A stretch of 64,000 nucleotides of DNA, taken from assembly GCA_045837725.1 (NCBI GenBank), contig JBEWZL010000227.1, forward strand, positions 308,834 to 372,833, in the 5' to 3' direction. Made by a program: the position numbers and the translations under genes. The notes below the pieces were generated by a model. It was not told where the DNA came from and did not search any database. It saw only the letters and a program-made list of their open reading frames with translations. Shown here in pieces: positions 1 through 11,954 of this stretch (its first letter is position 1; each line of letters begins with the position of its first letter). This DNA comes from Vermamoeba vermiformis (Eukaryota; Tubulinea; Echinamoebida).

Positions 1-53
1 AATATATCTTCTATGATGGTTTGAGTCCAAAATAGAATTTCAAGGCGGATGTC

Positions 54-652
54 CTATTCGCCAAACTTACTCATCCAGCTTTCGCGTTCTTGAGAATTTT
101 CTGCAATTATATAATATGTTCTGCTTGGTGTAGCTACAGTGAATTCATAAGGATGATTCAAGTCCGAATAAGCGCACCTACAAATTGGAAAATAATGAGA
201 AGATTAAAATAATTAAATTTCAGGCTGTTATTTTTAATTTGACCGTTACGAAACAATAAATATGATTAATTAAAGGCATATAGACTAATATACAATTTTT
301 TTGGTGGTTTTTAGTTTGAAAAAACGTACCGACATCCAGCTAAAGAAATAGCACCAAGTTCTTTGCCATTAGGCCCGTCAAAATAAGACATACGACCATT
401 CTGTACTATAAAATAACGCTTTTTCCAGTTTTTTACAATTGCTCCTTGTTTAGTAAGCCAGCCGTGTTTTGAAACTTCGGCCTACAAGTCAATCTCGTGA
501 GATCAGTTGAAAAACTCGCGCGATATTATTATTAATGTAATTAAATAGCTCTATTACTTATATTTATGCTATTCAATGAGATATTACAGCGATTTTACCT
601 TTTGTAAGGGCTCCAATAATGCATTTACAGTATTTAAATCGTTCTTGCTCAT
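54..652 (-). CDS. Small PH-domain protein (109 aa, three exons)
   Basis: Three exons (652-599, 481-330, 177-54) join with clean GT-AG introns and total 330 nt, which closes in frame at a TAG. After an 18-residue N-terminal exon the protein is a single pleckstrin-homology domain. It begins HGWLTKQGAIVKNWKKRYF, has the basic strand expected for phosphoinositide contact, and ends with the C-terminal helix tryptophan (ERESWMSKF). PH domains usually bring proteins to phosphoinositide-bearing membranes. With nothing else attached, this one may act as a lipid-binding adaptor or competitor, which is inference. The start ATG at 652 is the only one in frame before the first donor. A second PH protein at 15.4 kb is larger and not a close copy. 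Confidence 0.88.
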
Positions 653-1237
653 TCTATAATTAAATTTTATGTTAGCTGGATAAATAAATATTATTCGACG
701 AATATGAATGGTTTAATAAATTAATTAATTGGAATTGATGTGCCACATCCGCCACAAAATTATTCACACGTAATTTCAAAGAAATAGCACGACCTATAGG
801 CCATTTTATATTGCTATAATATTTCGTTAATAAAATTGCCATTATTTGTAATATAGTTAACGGTCTACAGCAGATCTGGATGTAAAAAAATATCTTGGAC
901 AATTAAATTACGCACCGTTAGAGCCCAATACGCCCACCAATATTTTTCAATAAATATAATACAAGTAGTGGTTCATATAATAGAAATTATAGGACGAAAT
1001 GAATCGACGGGACCGACAATTTTGTGCATGCACATTTTCGGGACTGGTCGCCAATGAGTTCTTTTTTTGCAACTATTGTTTAAATTACCACTACTAGATG
1101 TAAAAAACCTTAGTGTATTCTAAACGTTGTGTTTGCATTTGAACCTGACCCGCATCTGAGATCGAGGTTGGAAATTTGACGCGTTAAAAAATAGATCAGC
1201 AGTAAAAGAACTTAATTTGGATAAATTTGAATATAAT
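653..1237. other. Divergent intergenic region
   Basis: This AT-rich spacer lies between two head-to-head genes and probably holds both promoters. A 76-codon reading frame on the minus strand at 672-902 has AT-driven composition and no recognisable domain, so I do not call it. No repeat or RNA gene was seen. Confidence 0.5.
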
Positions 1238-3279
1238 ATGGAGAAGAACGACGATAGAGTTATTAACAACGAGGAGTAAGTGTTAGACAATCTATTTTCG
1301 ATAAATTTCTCACTTTATTTATTCTTAATTCATATTAATCTTTTAATCGTTATTAGTAATCAATTTTATATGCATTTAATGCTATTCAAATAGCAATATT
1401 ATATTACGGATTTATTTTATTATTTTAAATACGCACCTCAAACAAATAATGCGATGTGACGTCACATCGAGGCTTACATAATGATTTCAGCAATCTACTA
1501 TTATAATAATGTGCTATTTCAGGTTCGAGAACGATGCCGCTACAACAGCAGCAGATCTGATTCTAGATGTTGAAAACAAAATAACCGATGCCATGAGCCC
1601 AAGTGAGGCAGTCAAATGCAACGACGATAATAATGAAATTCATATATCAAACAACAATAATACCATGGACGCAGCTGCTCAAAGTTCAAGCAATAATCTG
1701 CAACAAGCGAAACTTTCTAAAAAAGGAAACTCCGTTACCTTTCATACAGAACAACAGAGACAACGCGCGATAGGCCTTAATAGCGCCTCTAAAGAGGATA
1801 AGAAGTATTTACAATTAAATGACGCGTTTTTCCCGCCAATGAAAGTTGAAAAAGGCAGTTGGCTGTCCGAGAATAAAGAAAATGCGCAGCCCTTCTCAAT
1901 TTACAAGAAAAAGAATGCCATATTGCCGTAAGTATATTAATATACATAGTATATTCGCTAGAAGTATTGATGTTCCGCTTTTAAGTCTAATTTGGCGTTT
2001 TCGCTTGATCAGATCAAACTTTTGAAATTTTGAAACTTTTAAAGCGACAACATCCCTTATTAGTATATAATATTATGAACGACACTATCTAAATGAATTG
2101 CACGTCATTCACATATTTAAAACAAATGCAAATTAGTTTTCTTTCGAATGTCCGTTCACGAACTGATTTCCTTTTATAGCAAACCGACGAAAAACGTTAT
2201 CTACGTGATACCCCTGGGAGACTTCCCAGAAGGTCTATCGCCAGATTTGTCAATCGTGCAACACTTCACGGCCAGTTACTTTTACCCCGTTACAGTCGTG
2301 TTTTTGACACCTGTCAAAGAAATCGAGCGTACAGACCTCCATATGACAGTTGAGATTGAAGATGTCAAAAACAGGCTTGTAAAGCGACGCTACAAGCTGG
2401 CGATTGAGCTCCGAAATGGCAAAGTCATGTTTTTGACAGGTGACATCAAAGACATGTTGTTGAAAGAGAAATATTACTTGACCAATCGTAAGTACACCAA
2501 TGACATCCACGTGATTTGTCGTGTCCGGACAGTAACGTATACGATGGCACGTGTCAAACGGCGTGTTCGAAAATCATTTCACTGAAATTCATTGCCACGC
2601 GACACGTAGCGCAGTTTTCATTCAATGACACGTTAAATTAACTTTGACATTTCTAAGTGTCATTTCGCGACGTTCTTCGTAATGACACGTGTCAACTCAT
2701 GTTATCGATGCATTTCCCACCGAACTAACCGAGTAAATTTCACTTAGCATTCTGCGTCACGGCGATTACTTTATGCGGCCTATTCACGAACTCTAAGGAA
2801 TCCAAGTACCGCTATTTGTTAGGTAAATTATTCGACATCCGGCAAACGGATCAAATCCACAAAAAAAAACTAGCAGATCTAACTAAAAGTTCCTTATATG
2901 ATTAGGTGAAGCATCAATAGGCCGTGGAGTAGGCGTGTTTCGCTGCGCTGGTTACAACAATCCTGACGCCGTAAATTACCGCGACAAGTTGCTTCGACGT
3001 GCGTGTCAAGTACTTGCGCACGAGATTGGACACTTGTTTGGCCTCGAACACTGCACGTACCACGAGTGCGGCATGAACGGTGCCGTTGATATTCAAGAGA
3101 ACGATCAGCTGCCGATTCATTTGTGTCCTGTGTGCCTCCACAAGCTCACATATGCGACTGGTTGCAGCATCAAAAACCGTTACGAAACATTGCTAGAATT
3201 TTACAAGCAACACTCAGCTTTTGTCCAAGAATACGACTGGCTGAATAGAAGACTAAAACACGTCTCGGAATCACTTTAG
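1238..3279 (+). CDS. Archaemetzincin-type zinc metalloprotease
   Basis: Five exons (1238-1275, 1523-1927, 2180-2487, 2748-2822, 2906-3279) sum to exactly 1200 nt, giving 399 residues. The first ~140 residues are low-complexity and Asn/Ser-rich. The rest is archaemetzincin: a PxxNVIYVIPLGDFP strand, then GEASIGRGVGVFR, and the active site HEIGHLFGLEHC at about residues 314-325. This matches HEXXHXXGXXHC with the extra family cysteine, and the second zinc-site cysteines follow (CGMNGA and CPVC near 349-352). The Met after the zinc site (CGM) fits the Met-turn. Archaemetzincins (AMZ1/AMZ2 in humans) are metzincin aminopeptidase-like proteins of uncertain substrate. Exon 4 is only 75 nt; I accepted it because it carries the FCVTAIT strand and keeps phase on both sides. 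Intron 3 is rich in GACACGTGTC-like palindromes. Confidence 0.93.
2683..2694. repeat. TGACACGTGTCA palindrome, copy 1
   Basis: Perfect 12-bp palindrome with a CACGTG core, in intron 3 of the archaemetzincin gene. Degenerate relatives lie on both sides, including near 2309, 2436 and 2549 inside the coding exon and the intron start. Confidence 0.8.
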
Positions 3280-3741
3280 CTGGCGGTACTGACGAAAAAC
3301 TATTTCACAAATTGCCACCGGATCCACGTGGTTTGACACCTGTCATGTCACATGTCATGCCATCAGACTGGCCGACGTAGTTCGTCCAAGTGATGCGAGA
3401 GTGTTGGAATATCTCTAAGCTTGAACTGGACACGATATGCAATTGACTGTCACATCAATCGAGCTTTCAAATAAACATACGATTATGTTTAGCAAACATT
3501 ACATTTGCAATGAATTGAGAAGGTATTTAGTAAAAGGCATAATCAACTACAGCTACAAAGCATCAAATGTCAAACTTAGAAAAACAAACTGGCGAAACTC
3601 GCGACGACCTACAGCGGTAAATCTCAATAATCATGTCAGGTTTTCCTAACACAGCTCGCGTCCTTTTTTTGGTGAATAACGTCACGAAATATAAATAACG
3701 CATTGTGCTGAGGCCTTTACGAGCGGAACAGTTTATTAGTT
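3280..3741. other. Convergent intergenic region with a duplicated exon fragment
   Basis: This is the space between two genes that converge. Apart from the duplicated exon fragment at 3567-3620 it holds a TATAAATAACGC stretch near 3689 and several TGACA/TGTCA half-palindromes near 3335-3360. I see no intact gene. Confidence 0.5.
3567..3620 (+). pseudogene. Partial copy of exon 1 of the small hydrophilic gene at 22.4 kb
   Basis: The DNA here, with about 25 nt upstream (GCTACAAAGCATCAA before the ATG), closely matches the 5' UTR and first exon of the gene at 22421. It encodes MSNLEKQTGETRDDLQR against MSNLEKHTGETRDPLKG there. The copy runs into TAA, which overlaps a GTAAAT that could be a splice donor, but I find no matching second exon downstream before the neighbouring gene begins. 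It is therefore best read as a truncated duplicate. A remote second exon would change that view. Confidence 0.7.
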
Positions 3742-6220
3742 TCATTTGATGTCCCGCACGAGTTTCAAAGCCCTTTCATAAGTCAAATTGTGCTTAGGTT
3801 TGATTGCTTGTTGAAACTCTTCTTTCGTCGGCATCACAAAGGCGTTGCTGTCTTTCAAAAATTTCAACGCGGTTTCATTTTGAGTCTTCAACGCTTCAAT
3901 GCTGAGAATATTGTGCCATGTAGGCGTACTCTTACTAACATTATGTGACACGGATTGCCATAAATTCTGCAAACAGCGCCAATCAGTCTCGTATTTGAAC
4001 ATAAATTTGATGAATTTGAGATGACAAGCTGAGTACTGTGCCAAGTACAAGATCGATTTTTTTGTTTTTCTAAAAATAGAATAATTTAATTGCGTCGTTT
4101 CTTTTGCTGTCGCGTGTAATATTCCATAAGATAATCCGCTCCTTGCAAAGAATTCAATAGCCCAAAGATTATTTTTGAACCAACTAGCTGGTCGTGTGCA
4201 TCGATTAACGTGATGACCGCGGAATCTATAAGCAACATAATGAGCCAATGAGCTAATTAAGGGAGGCTCGTCAATAAAATCAACAATTAATCGGATCAGA
4301 TCGCGCGGAAGATTTTTAAACCCGATAGACTCGCCACTAGCATGCGTCCAAGCCAATAATACTGTCATTTTCGTGTCTGTAATAATCTTGCGTTGTTTGC
4401 ATAAATTTTTGTACTGATCCAACACAAAATTCCAGATTTGGGTTCGTTCGATATCATCCCATGCGTCCATTAATACTTTCAAGTCTTTAGCATTCGCTGG
4501 CATCGCTTTAGCGATATATTGGACCCATAAATTCGTCGAAATTGTTCCTCCTAATTTAATAATCTTTCTAATGATCGGCAACTTCTGCTCTGAAATTTCA
4601 TCTCCTTCCCATTCAAACCTCACCCTGCATAATAAAATTAATAAATTATGAATAAAATTATTATTATTGGTTACTTTTTAATTGGACAGAGGTCAAACAG
4701 CCATTCAACAATGTCTTGGCGGATGTCGTCAACAAAGTTTAAGTACTCGATTAGCGGATGAGGCTGACTATTAGTGCATATAGAAGTGCTCGGATAGGAG
4801 TCGCTTTTGCTTAATATAGTCCTCCAGTCAAAGCCTGATATGAATTTAAAATAGCGAAAAAAACAAATTTGTATATTGGATCAAAATTAATATTAATGAC
4901 AATTAATTGGCCTAATTTATACTAATATAAGTATATATACGCACCGTGAGTATTCTGCAGCTGTTTCATGCCTTCTAGATCATGCGCAGCTAATCGTAGA
5001 TAAAATTCATATAGACCCAAGTCTTTGATGCCCGTAGTGTTCAAAAATCCATATTTAGGCAATTTTCCGATAGTTTTTTCGTTAAATAATTGTTTTTTCC
5101 ACGAAGATTGATGATAAAATAACCGCGATCCATAGAACCCAACCAAAAACGCATCTCTCGTACTGATACACCATTCTGATAATTATAATATATTATATAT
5201 ATAATAACATATATGGACTTACGTCTAAACATATGCTCGATCTCTCGGCGCATTAAATTGCCAAAAAACCACGGCTGTTTGTCGATCGGCTGTTGCAACA
5301 ATTCTTTTGTGACTTCAATCCTTGTACTTTGATCCTTAAATATACGTTCTATCAAATATAGTCAGTATTTTTAAACAATAGAACAATAACGATTAGATTT
5401 TACCTTGTTTCTGGGTCATTGATCGTAAAATCGATTCGCAGCTGTAGAATCCCTGTATTTTATAGCGATAGAGGTCCATCAAATAGCCACCAATGTCATA
5501 TTTGAATGACGTATTTTGCTGTATTGTTGCAGTAATCAGATCCATGTGTTGGTTCGGATCGACGTTACAAAAAGTTAGCATCCGGCATAACAAGAGCTGT
5601 AATTTGTCGTGCCATCCATTCTTAGAAGCCAATTTCAGCGCACCCATCAATATATTAGGTCTAAAATCTGGAAATATTGGCTGCACTTGAAACCATTCAG
5701 TTCGAAAATTTTGGATGGATCCACAATGTAAGCCGCGATCGAAGAAGTAGGTCAGATACGAACGCAAAAAATCGCATGTCGTATGCTGAGTTATATATAT
5801 AAGCAAGCTATTGAGTTTTCTGACGCTTTCAAGTCTTGTGTAACGCTCAACGAACAAATCTGTTACTGCAAAAATTTTCACATTAGTAAGAAAGTTTTAC
5901 TATTATCTCTCTTAGCTTACATGTTTCAAATCCTTCGAAATCATTATTGCGTATAAAGAACTTCAGTTTGTTAACCACAAACCGAGTTCGATCTGAAAAT
6001 AAAATTTAGAAACGTTACAAAATTAAATATAACAATACCTCGTACCTCTCACATATCTATAGCTTGTTTCAATTAATATTTTGTCATTCAAATATTTTTT
6101 ACATGATTTTGAAGCGATTGACAAATTCAAGACTGATTTAAAGACTTCAAAACTGTCCTCTGATTGCTTCAATCGAGATACAACGATCAATAATACATTT
6201 GTAATGGCTGCTTCGTCCAT
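3742..6220 (-). CDS. Unrecognised ~720-aa protein with an F-box-like segment
   Basis: Seven exons can be joined in frame: 6220-6046, one ending near 5920, one covering about 5870-5404, 5352-5223, one covering about 5175-4954, one covering about 4845-4675, and a long last exon from about 4624 to 3742. Phase is kept at each join I checked. I recognise no catalytic domain. In the last exon the stretch FKNLPRDLIRLIVDFIDEPP looks like the opening helix of an F-box. It is followed by helical sequence with evenly spaced residues (YLAQYSACHLKFIKFMFKY) that could form degenerate ankyrin-like repeats. Composition and codon use match the neighbours, so this is a host gene. An F-box/ankyrin adaptor is possible but unproven. 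Confidence 0.7.
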
Positions 6221-6503
6221 TGTTGGTTTCCACCGACGGACAGCGAAAAAATGAAATGAATATTATGAGACGTGATTACAGTGCTGTTCTTCCTTGGAAT
6301 ATTTCTCCCTAAATCTCGATCATATCGTCAAGTCACTCGAGCAAATGTTCTGTTTATTACTCAACATTTAATGACGTGTCGTTATTGACAGCCTGCGTCG
6401 CTTACAAGAGAAAAGTAGTCTTCTTCAGCTCCTCTCATTCTTGGGCCATTCCAGACCAGTTGTTTAAGCTCTATATAGTCGATAGTAACTCTCTAATATG
6501 GAC

Positions 6504-7369
6504 TTAGCCAAGGGCGCACGTGACTACATCGTCGACCATTTGACACGACAAGTGACAGCGACAATTTGACAAGTCATCGCAATTGCATCGAACAATGTCC
6601 TGTTGTTCTGGCGCATATGTGACAGGTGAGTCTGTAGTAGTAGCGAGTGGTGCCTCGATAAACATTGGGGTATTGAAAGGTACATCCGTGGGGACTGATG
6701 GAAGTGGGTCACTTGGTGCCTCGTCTGTTGTATATGGTGTGCTTAGTGGCGACTCAATGGGTACTTCTAATGGAGTAGTTGTCGGGCTCGTATACTTCCA
6801 ATAAAATCCAGCTTCTAAATTTAGATTCAGAGTACAAGACGAAGGCAAAAACTGAGTGGTGCATGTTGGTATTTCCGTGAGGTTACACAGCGTGATTTGA
6901 GCCGTATCCATCAATATAAATTGTATTGAAATCCACTCATTGCTAGTTTGGTGATATATCTTGACGGCGTTGTTATTGGGAATGCCTGGAGTCGGTTAGA
7001 TTTTTTTCAACCAATCCAGATCTTAGTACCTCCGTATGCCATAATATTGCTCTCTTCGCCACAACTTGTCATAGATTCATAGTAATTTAATACAGCAAAG
7101 CCAGAATTATCCAACGCGATAGGGGTGTCACATCTAACTTCGTAAAAATTTCCGTCTCCTACAGGTGAACAGCCAATTGAGCTACAGTTGGTATTTTCTC
7201 TGCCCTAATAATATATCAGATAAATATTATTTTGACTTAATTAATACCCTACATCGTAATAAAATGCAATTCTTGAATTAGATGCGCAACTTCCGTCGTT
7301 GTAGGTTGCTGACAATATTGAGGCCTCCGAGAATGCCACAGAAAATATCAGTAATATGTGAAATAACAT
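6504..7369 (-). CDS. Secreted or GPI-type Cys- and Ser/Thr/Pro-rich protein
   Basis: The ATG at 7369 opens a clear signal peptide (MLFHILLIFSVAFSEAS). The mature part begins with cysteine-containing sequence (CASNSRIAFYYD, then CSSIGC and CGEESN) spread over three short exons. The last exon encodes a Thr/Pro/Ser-rich stalk near residues 140-210 with repeated PxxxP spacing, ending in a Cys-dense tail (CNCDDLSNCRCHLSC). There is no clear C-terminal membrane anchor. The pattern is that of an extracellular or wall-associated protein with an O-glycosylated stalk. I do not recognise the family. The frame of the stalk exon runs to TAA at 6504. Confidence 0.75.
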
Positions 7370-7761
7370 GTTTCATTGATATTCTCTTCATAACAATAAA
7401 AATTTCATTTTTGACAACTGTTGATAGGCTTTTTATTTAATTTTTCCGCCGTTCAAATTACCGAGGAACAATTTACCCACGCGGCGGCACGTGCAAAAGT
7501 TGTGTGATTGCCTCGTATCTCCTTAGGAACGGACTTTACTCTTCGGAACAATTCTTTTCATGAATTAGGTTTCGATAACCCCAATCCCGATCAATCTTGG
7601 CGAAATCTCCGTATGAAAGGTGTTGCATCCAACAGTGCTCCATAGAATTTCGAAACTTTATGTACATAAAATATTTACGCTGTTTACAAGACTGTAGAAG
7701 TCAAAGGAAATAATAGCTATTGCCGCTACAGCACGTCTAATTATCGCATATTAAGTAGCGG
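7370..7761. other. Intergenic spacer
   Basis: Lies between the start of the secreted-protein gene and the stop of the first seven-transmembrane gene, both on the minus strand. No gene, repeat or RNA was seen. Confidence 0.5.
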
Positions 7762-9639
7762 TTAAGCTTGATTAATTTGCATGACGCGAGCCGACAAGCT
7801 ACCACTTTGGGATCTGCTACTGAGGGATAATTTCGTGGCTGAAGGATTGCTGCTAATCTTAGTTTTCTTCGGCACATTAAATGCCGCAGCTTGCAATACG
7901 CTATTGATATCCAGCACTAATGTATTGACGAACCACGCGCTCCAATAGCCCCACGGAATGTACATCGCATCCGTCAAGCCGTTGATAGCAACATTAATGG
8001 CGAACAAAATCATCATTACTCCTGACGCTACGACTCGTTCAGTGGTCTACAAAATGGAACGGTTAGTACCACATGACATCTGAGTTTGACACGTGTCACT
8101 TACTTTGGCAAGTTTGTTTGACTTCGAGACGGTCTTTTCGCGAGTGCCGGATCGAACGGAATTCACGACATTAGCACCAGCAATAAAATAGAAAATTGAA
8201 ATTGCGAGAGACACCACGACGTAGATAGATCCGGTGATAATCGTCATCAGTCCAATTGGATAATAGAGGCCTCGTAGAAGAGAACCAGCGAATTCCATTG
8301 CAAAAATGAGTGCTACAATGACCCAGAACGGAACTTTCAACTTCTCTACGAACAAACTAACTTTGAGCTGATTTTTCGTGATTAGTTCTTTCCTGCAAAT
8401 TGACAGTTAGTATTCGTTTGAAACGATGCTTATACACTCACCAATAGAATGATATCAATAAAGTTGTCGATAAGGCAAAAGGCCAACTCCCAGTAGCGAA
8501 TAAGTGATTGAATAAGTTGGGACACAATCGACGCGAGTACATCGGATCCACTGAAATACTGATCAAGCGGACTACAATACTCACGATAAGAATACGATTC
8601 AATTATATCACCGCTGAGTACGTACTTATATTTCCAATAATGTTTCCGATTAGCACCACTTGGGCGAGTGACCATTGGAATCCTTTGCGACGAAGCCACA
8701 AGGCCCATTTGTAGACACAAAAGGCCAAAGAGCTGGCTGTCAAAGGAGTCAAAATTGAGGTTAATGCAATGGCACCGGGGCCCATAACAATATCCCATGG
8801 GTTGTAGTCTAAATATGGAAGGTCATTCATTAGCGAAGTGCGCGAAAGACCTCAAATAGCAAACTTACCGCTTGAGGTCATATTCACCACTAGTCTTGTT
8901 CCGTTATTGATGAACTGCATTAAGAAGTTATAGTCGGCTAAATTTAGCTCCGTTGATGGCATCTTGAGCTGCTTAGAATCGCTAGGTAGCAAAAATTAGA
9001 TCTACTAACGTTTGAAGTTATTTTAAGAAAAGATGCTTCTTACCTTCCGTCCCAGACATAGCTACCAAGGCCCGCGTACGGAACTATTAAATTAAAATTG
9101 AGTATACCAGATCTTGTACTCAAAGGTCTTTAATTTAAACCGGAATATTTCTCAACCGTACCTTCTCGTCGATATGGAGTAATCACGCCAGCGCTGCCTG
9201 CACTGAAATACTCTCGCGACATATCTTCTTGCGCTTTGCCGTTCGGGATATCAACAATAACGATTCTGCAAGTAATAGTCAGCGAGATCTTGATTAGCTT
9301 GCTATTCTGAATAAGCCTTACTTATCGGTAAGATTATCGGCGTCAGGGCCAACAAGTTCAGCGACGATAACAAAATCCCAATCAAGAGGACCTACTGTTT
9401 TGACTCGCGGCGTTTGAATGATCTGACCTTGATCAGTACAAAAGTAATATTATCGCGATACGTACTTGTCCTGCGAGCTCTTTCGGCTCAATTATTACCA
9501 AGGCATTGCCATAGGATATCATACTTAGAAAGCTAGCGATAACTATCGTGCGTCGAATCGACGATCCCCACATCCAGTAGCTCCTGCTGTTGATCATTGT
9601 TGCGGTATTCCCATTGAAGATTTTTTCCTGCGACGTCAA
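7762..9639 (-). CDS. Seven-transmembrane receptor-like protein, copy A
   Basis: A multi-exon gene encoding an N-terminal hydrophobic leader (IVIASFLSMISYGNAL), an extracellular region of ~150 residues, seven hydrophobic segments and a Ser-rich cytoplasmic tail. The extracellular part (DRIVIVDIPNGKAQED, AGSAGVITPY) resembles a protease-associated (PA) fold, which is inference. Membrane segments include WDIVMGPGAIALTSILTPL, SLAQVVLIGNIIGNII, WPFALSTTLLISFYW, PFWVIVALIFAMEF and IYVVVSLAISIFYF. The last two fall near AINVAINGLTDAMYIPW and VLDINSVLQAAAF. It is a tandem paralogue of the gene at 9900, with matching exon structure. I cannot assign it to a named GPCR family. A start at the downstream Met (MINSRS) is possible. 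The intron at about 8047-8102 carries a TGACACGTGTCA palindrome next to its donor. Confidence 0.8.
8087..8098. repeat. TGACACGTGTCA palindrome, copy 2
   Basis: Perfect palindrome inside an intron of the copy A receptor gene. Read on the gene's strand it directly follows the splice donor (GTAAGTGACACGTGTCA), the same layout as the copy at 35582. Confidence 0.8.
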
Positions 9640-9899
9640 TTTATAGATGCATAATTCTCTGATTCTTCGCTAAGACGTTGTTGCCTAACCGGGGCAAATC
9701 CAAAAATAGCGAAAAAATTACGTTAAGCGAAAGGCTCTGTTAAATACTTCGAATTTCTGCACTACGTCATTCCTCGATTAAATTTTCGTACTATGGCGTG
9801 CTTTCTGATATACTTCGCAAATGTCTTCAAAGACTGGATGGAACAAAACTTTAGTACACTACACGCATAATCGCATTCTTATATTACAAGTTGGTGCTA

Positions 9900-11954
9900 T
9901 TAATTATCGCTTATACTTCCTTCGGCAGCAGGAGCGTGAGCGCTGCCAGCAGACTGATTGGTATTGCTCACTCGACTCAAATCTGTCGAACTGCCAGTAT
10001 GCTTCTTGCTTGGGACATTAAAAGCGGCTACTTGAAGCACGCTATTAATATTCAAGACTATATTTATAACCAGCCAAGCAGACCAGAAGCCCCAAGGTAT
10101 GTAGAGTACGTCGGTGAGGCCGATCACAGCAACAATAATCGCAAATATGACCATTAAGCTACCTGATGCTACAACTCGTTCAGTAGTCTTAATAAATAAT
10201 TAATATAAACGTTAAATAATATTTTTAGTCAAGATCTAAATACCTTTGTCAATTTCTTCGGCACTTTTCCAACGCGCGAGCTTGCGCTGCTTTTAAGAGC
10301 CTGAACGATTCTTCCTCCTACAATAATAAATTAAATTAATATCAACTTCCGCTACAAATCGATATTAAGCTCAAAAAAGCCCGACGTTTTCCACATCTTA
10401 CCTGAGATGAAGTACAACAAAGAGATAGCCAATGAAGCCACGATATATACGACACCAGTTAACGTAGTCAATGCCCCGAGTGGGTAATAAAGACCACGCA
10501 ACATCGACGACGTAAACTCCATGGAGAAAATCAATGCTACGATGATCCAGAACGGAATTTTCAACTTGCGGACAAATAAACTGACTTGAACTCGATTCTT
10601 AGTAATTAATTCTTGCCTATTAATGCTTACATCAGTAACGCGGATAAGAGTATGACGATCCGGATTATTTCGAGATTAAGTTCAGACTTACCAATAGAAC
10701 GATATCAATAATGTTGCTGTCAGTGCGAATGGCCAACTTCCGGTCAAAAACAAGTTGTTTACGACATTAGGCAAAATTCGACGCGAAAATATTGGATCTA
10801 CCGACACCGAGAAAAGCCGAACTATGAAACACTGTTAGTTCATAGATAATGTTATAAAATGTGTTGATGTGTATTCGTACTTATATTGCCGATAATATTT
10901 GCCAATAATACGACTTGCACGAATGACCATTGAAATCCTTTGTATCGCAGCCAAATGTAGTACTTGTAGAGGCTGAAGCCCAATGAGCCAGCTGTCAGGG
11001 GCATTAATACGCATGTGAATGCAATGGCACCGGTACCCATAACAGGGTCCCATGGATTCTCGTCTATAAAAGGATATGTGTTCGTGAGAATTGCCTTCGC
11101 AATATGCTAGTACACGCGTGTTTGTAAACCATACCGTATGAAGTAAAATTGACGAGTAATCTCGTGCCATTAAGAATAAATGGCTCTATAAATCTATAAT
11201 CGACCATATTCAACTCCGCCGATGGTGTATAGACCTGACTCGAGTTACTAAAATAGATCTTGAGTTCATGAACGCTTGCATAATTGTATATCGCCATCAT
11301 CATGATTTACCTTCCGTCCCAAATAAAGCTTCCTAAGCCAGCATATGGAACTAGTATTAATTGTATTAGTACCGGCGGAGCCCTCCGAAAAAACCAGTTT
11401 GCGTACCTTCGTTTCTAAAAGCTGTAATCACACCAAGACTGCCTGTAAGGTTAAATCTTCGCGCCATATCTTCTTGGGATAAGCCAGCAGGAATATCAAT
11501 CAAAATAATCCTTTTTAGGCAGATTTAGCAAACCGGAACACGAATGTATGGCATCGTCGTGACTTACCTTCCAGTGAGATTGGCAGCATCTGGCCCCACG
11601 AGTTCAGCGACTATCACATAACTCCAGTCCATTGGTCCGATTGTCTTAATGCGCGGTGTTTCAATTATCTGTCAAACATCCGGTCAGAATCATAACCAGC
11701 ACTAGGTAATAGTGATAATGACTTGATAATAGAAAACTTGAATTTTGATTTACGGAGTAACTAATCGCGGTCAGAAACGGCAATTACGATCGGTAAAATA
11801 GTGATCCGTTAATTATTGCAAGTAATCATTATGTAATTTAAATATAATTACATACCATTCCTGCCAATTCTGGAGGTTCGAGAATCACCAACGCATTAGA
11901 GCAACAGATCAAAATTGCTAGAACTAAAAATACATTATTTTCGATTAATGGCAT
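9900..11954 (-). CDS. Seven-transmembrane receptor-like protein, copy B
   Basis: Paralogue of copy A, 260 bp upstream of it on the same strand. Exon 1 starts at 11954 (MPLIENNVFLVLAILICC), a clear signal peptide, and runs into the shared motif ALVILEPPELAG. The extracellular exons (RIKTIGPMDWSYVIVAELVG, RIILIDIPAGLSQEDMARR, VPYAGLGSFIWDGR) and the membrane exons align one to one with copy A, with conserved turns such as GLYYPLGALTTLTG and LYIPWGFWSAW. The cytoplasmic tail differs (Ser/Ala-rich, ending ISDN), which suggests the copies have diverged in signalling or trafficking while the membrane core is kept. One intron near 11340-11400 contains a GGCGGAGCCC hairpin-like motif like those beside the tRNA gene at 20 kb. 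Confidence 0.8.

Noticed and set aside
672-902. 76-codon minus-strand reading frame
   Set aside because: AT-rich and Ile/Asn-heavy with no similarity to anything recognised, and it sits in a promoter spacer.
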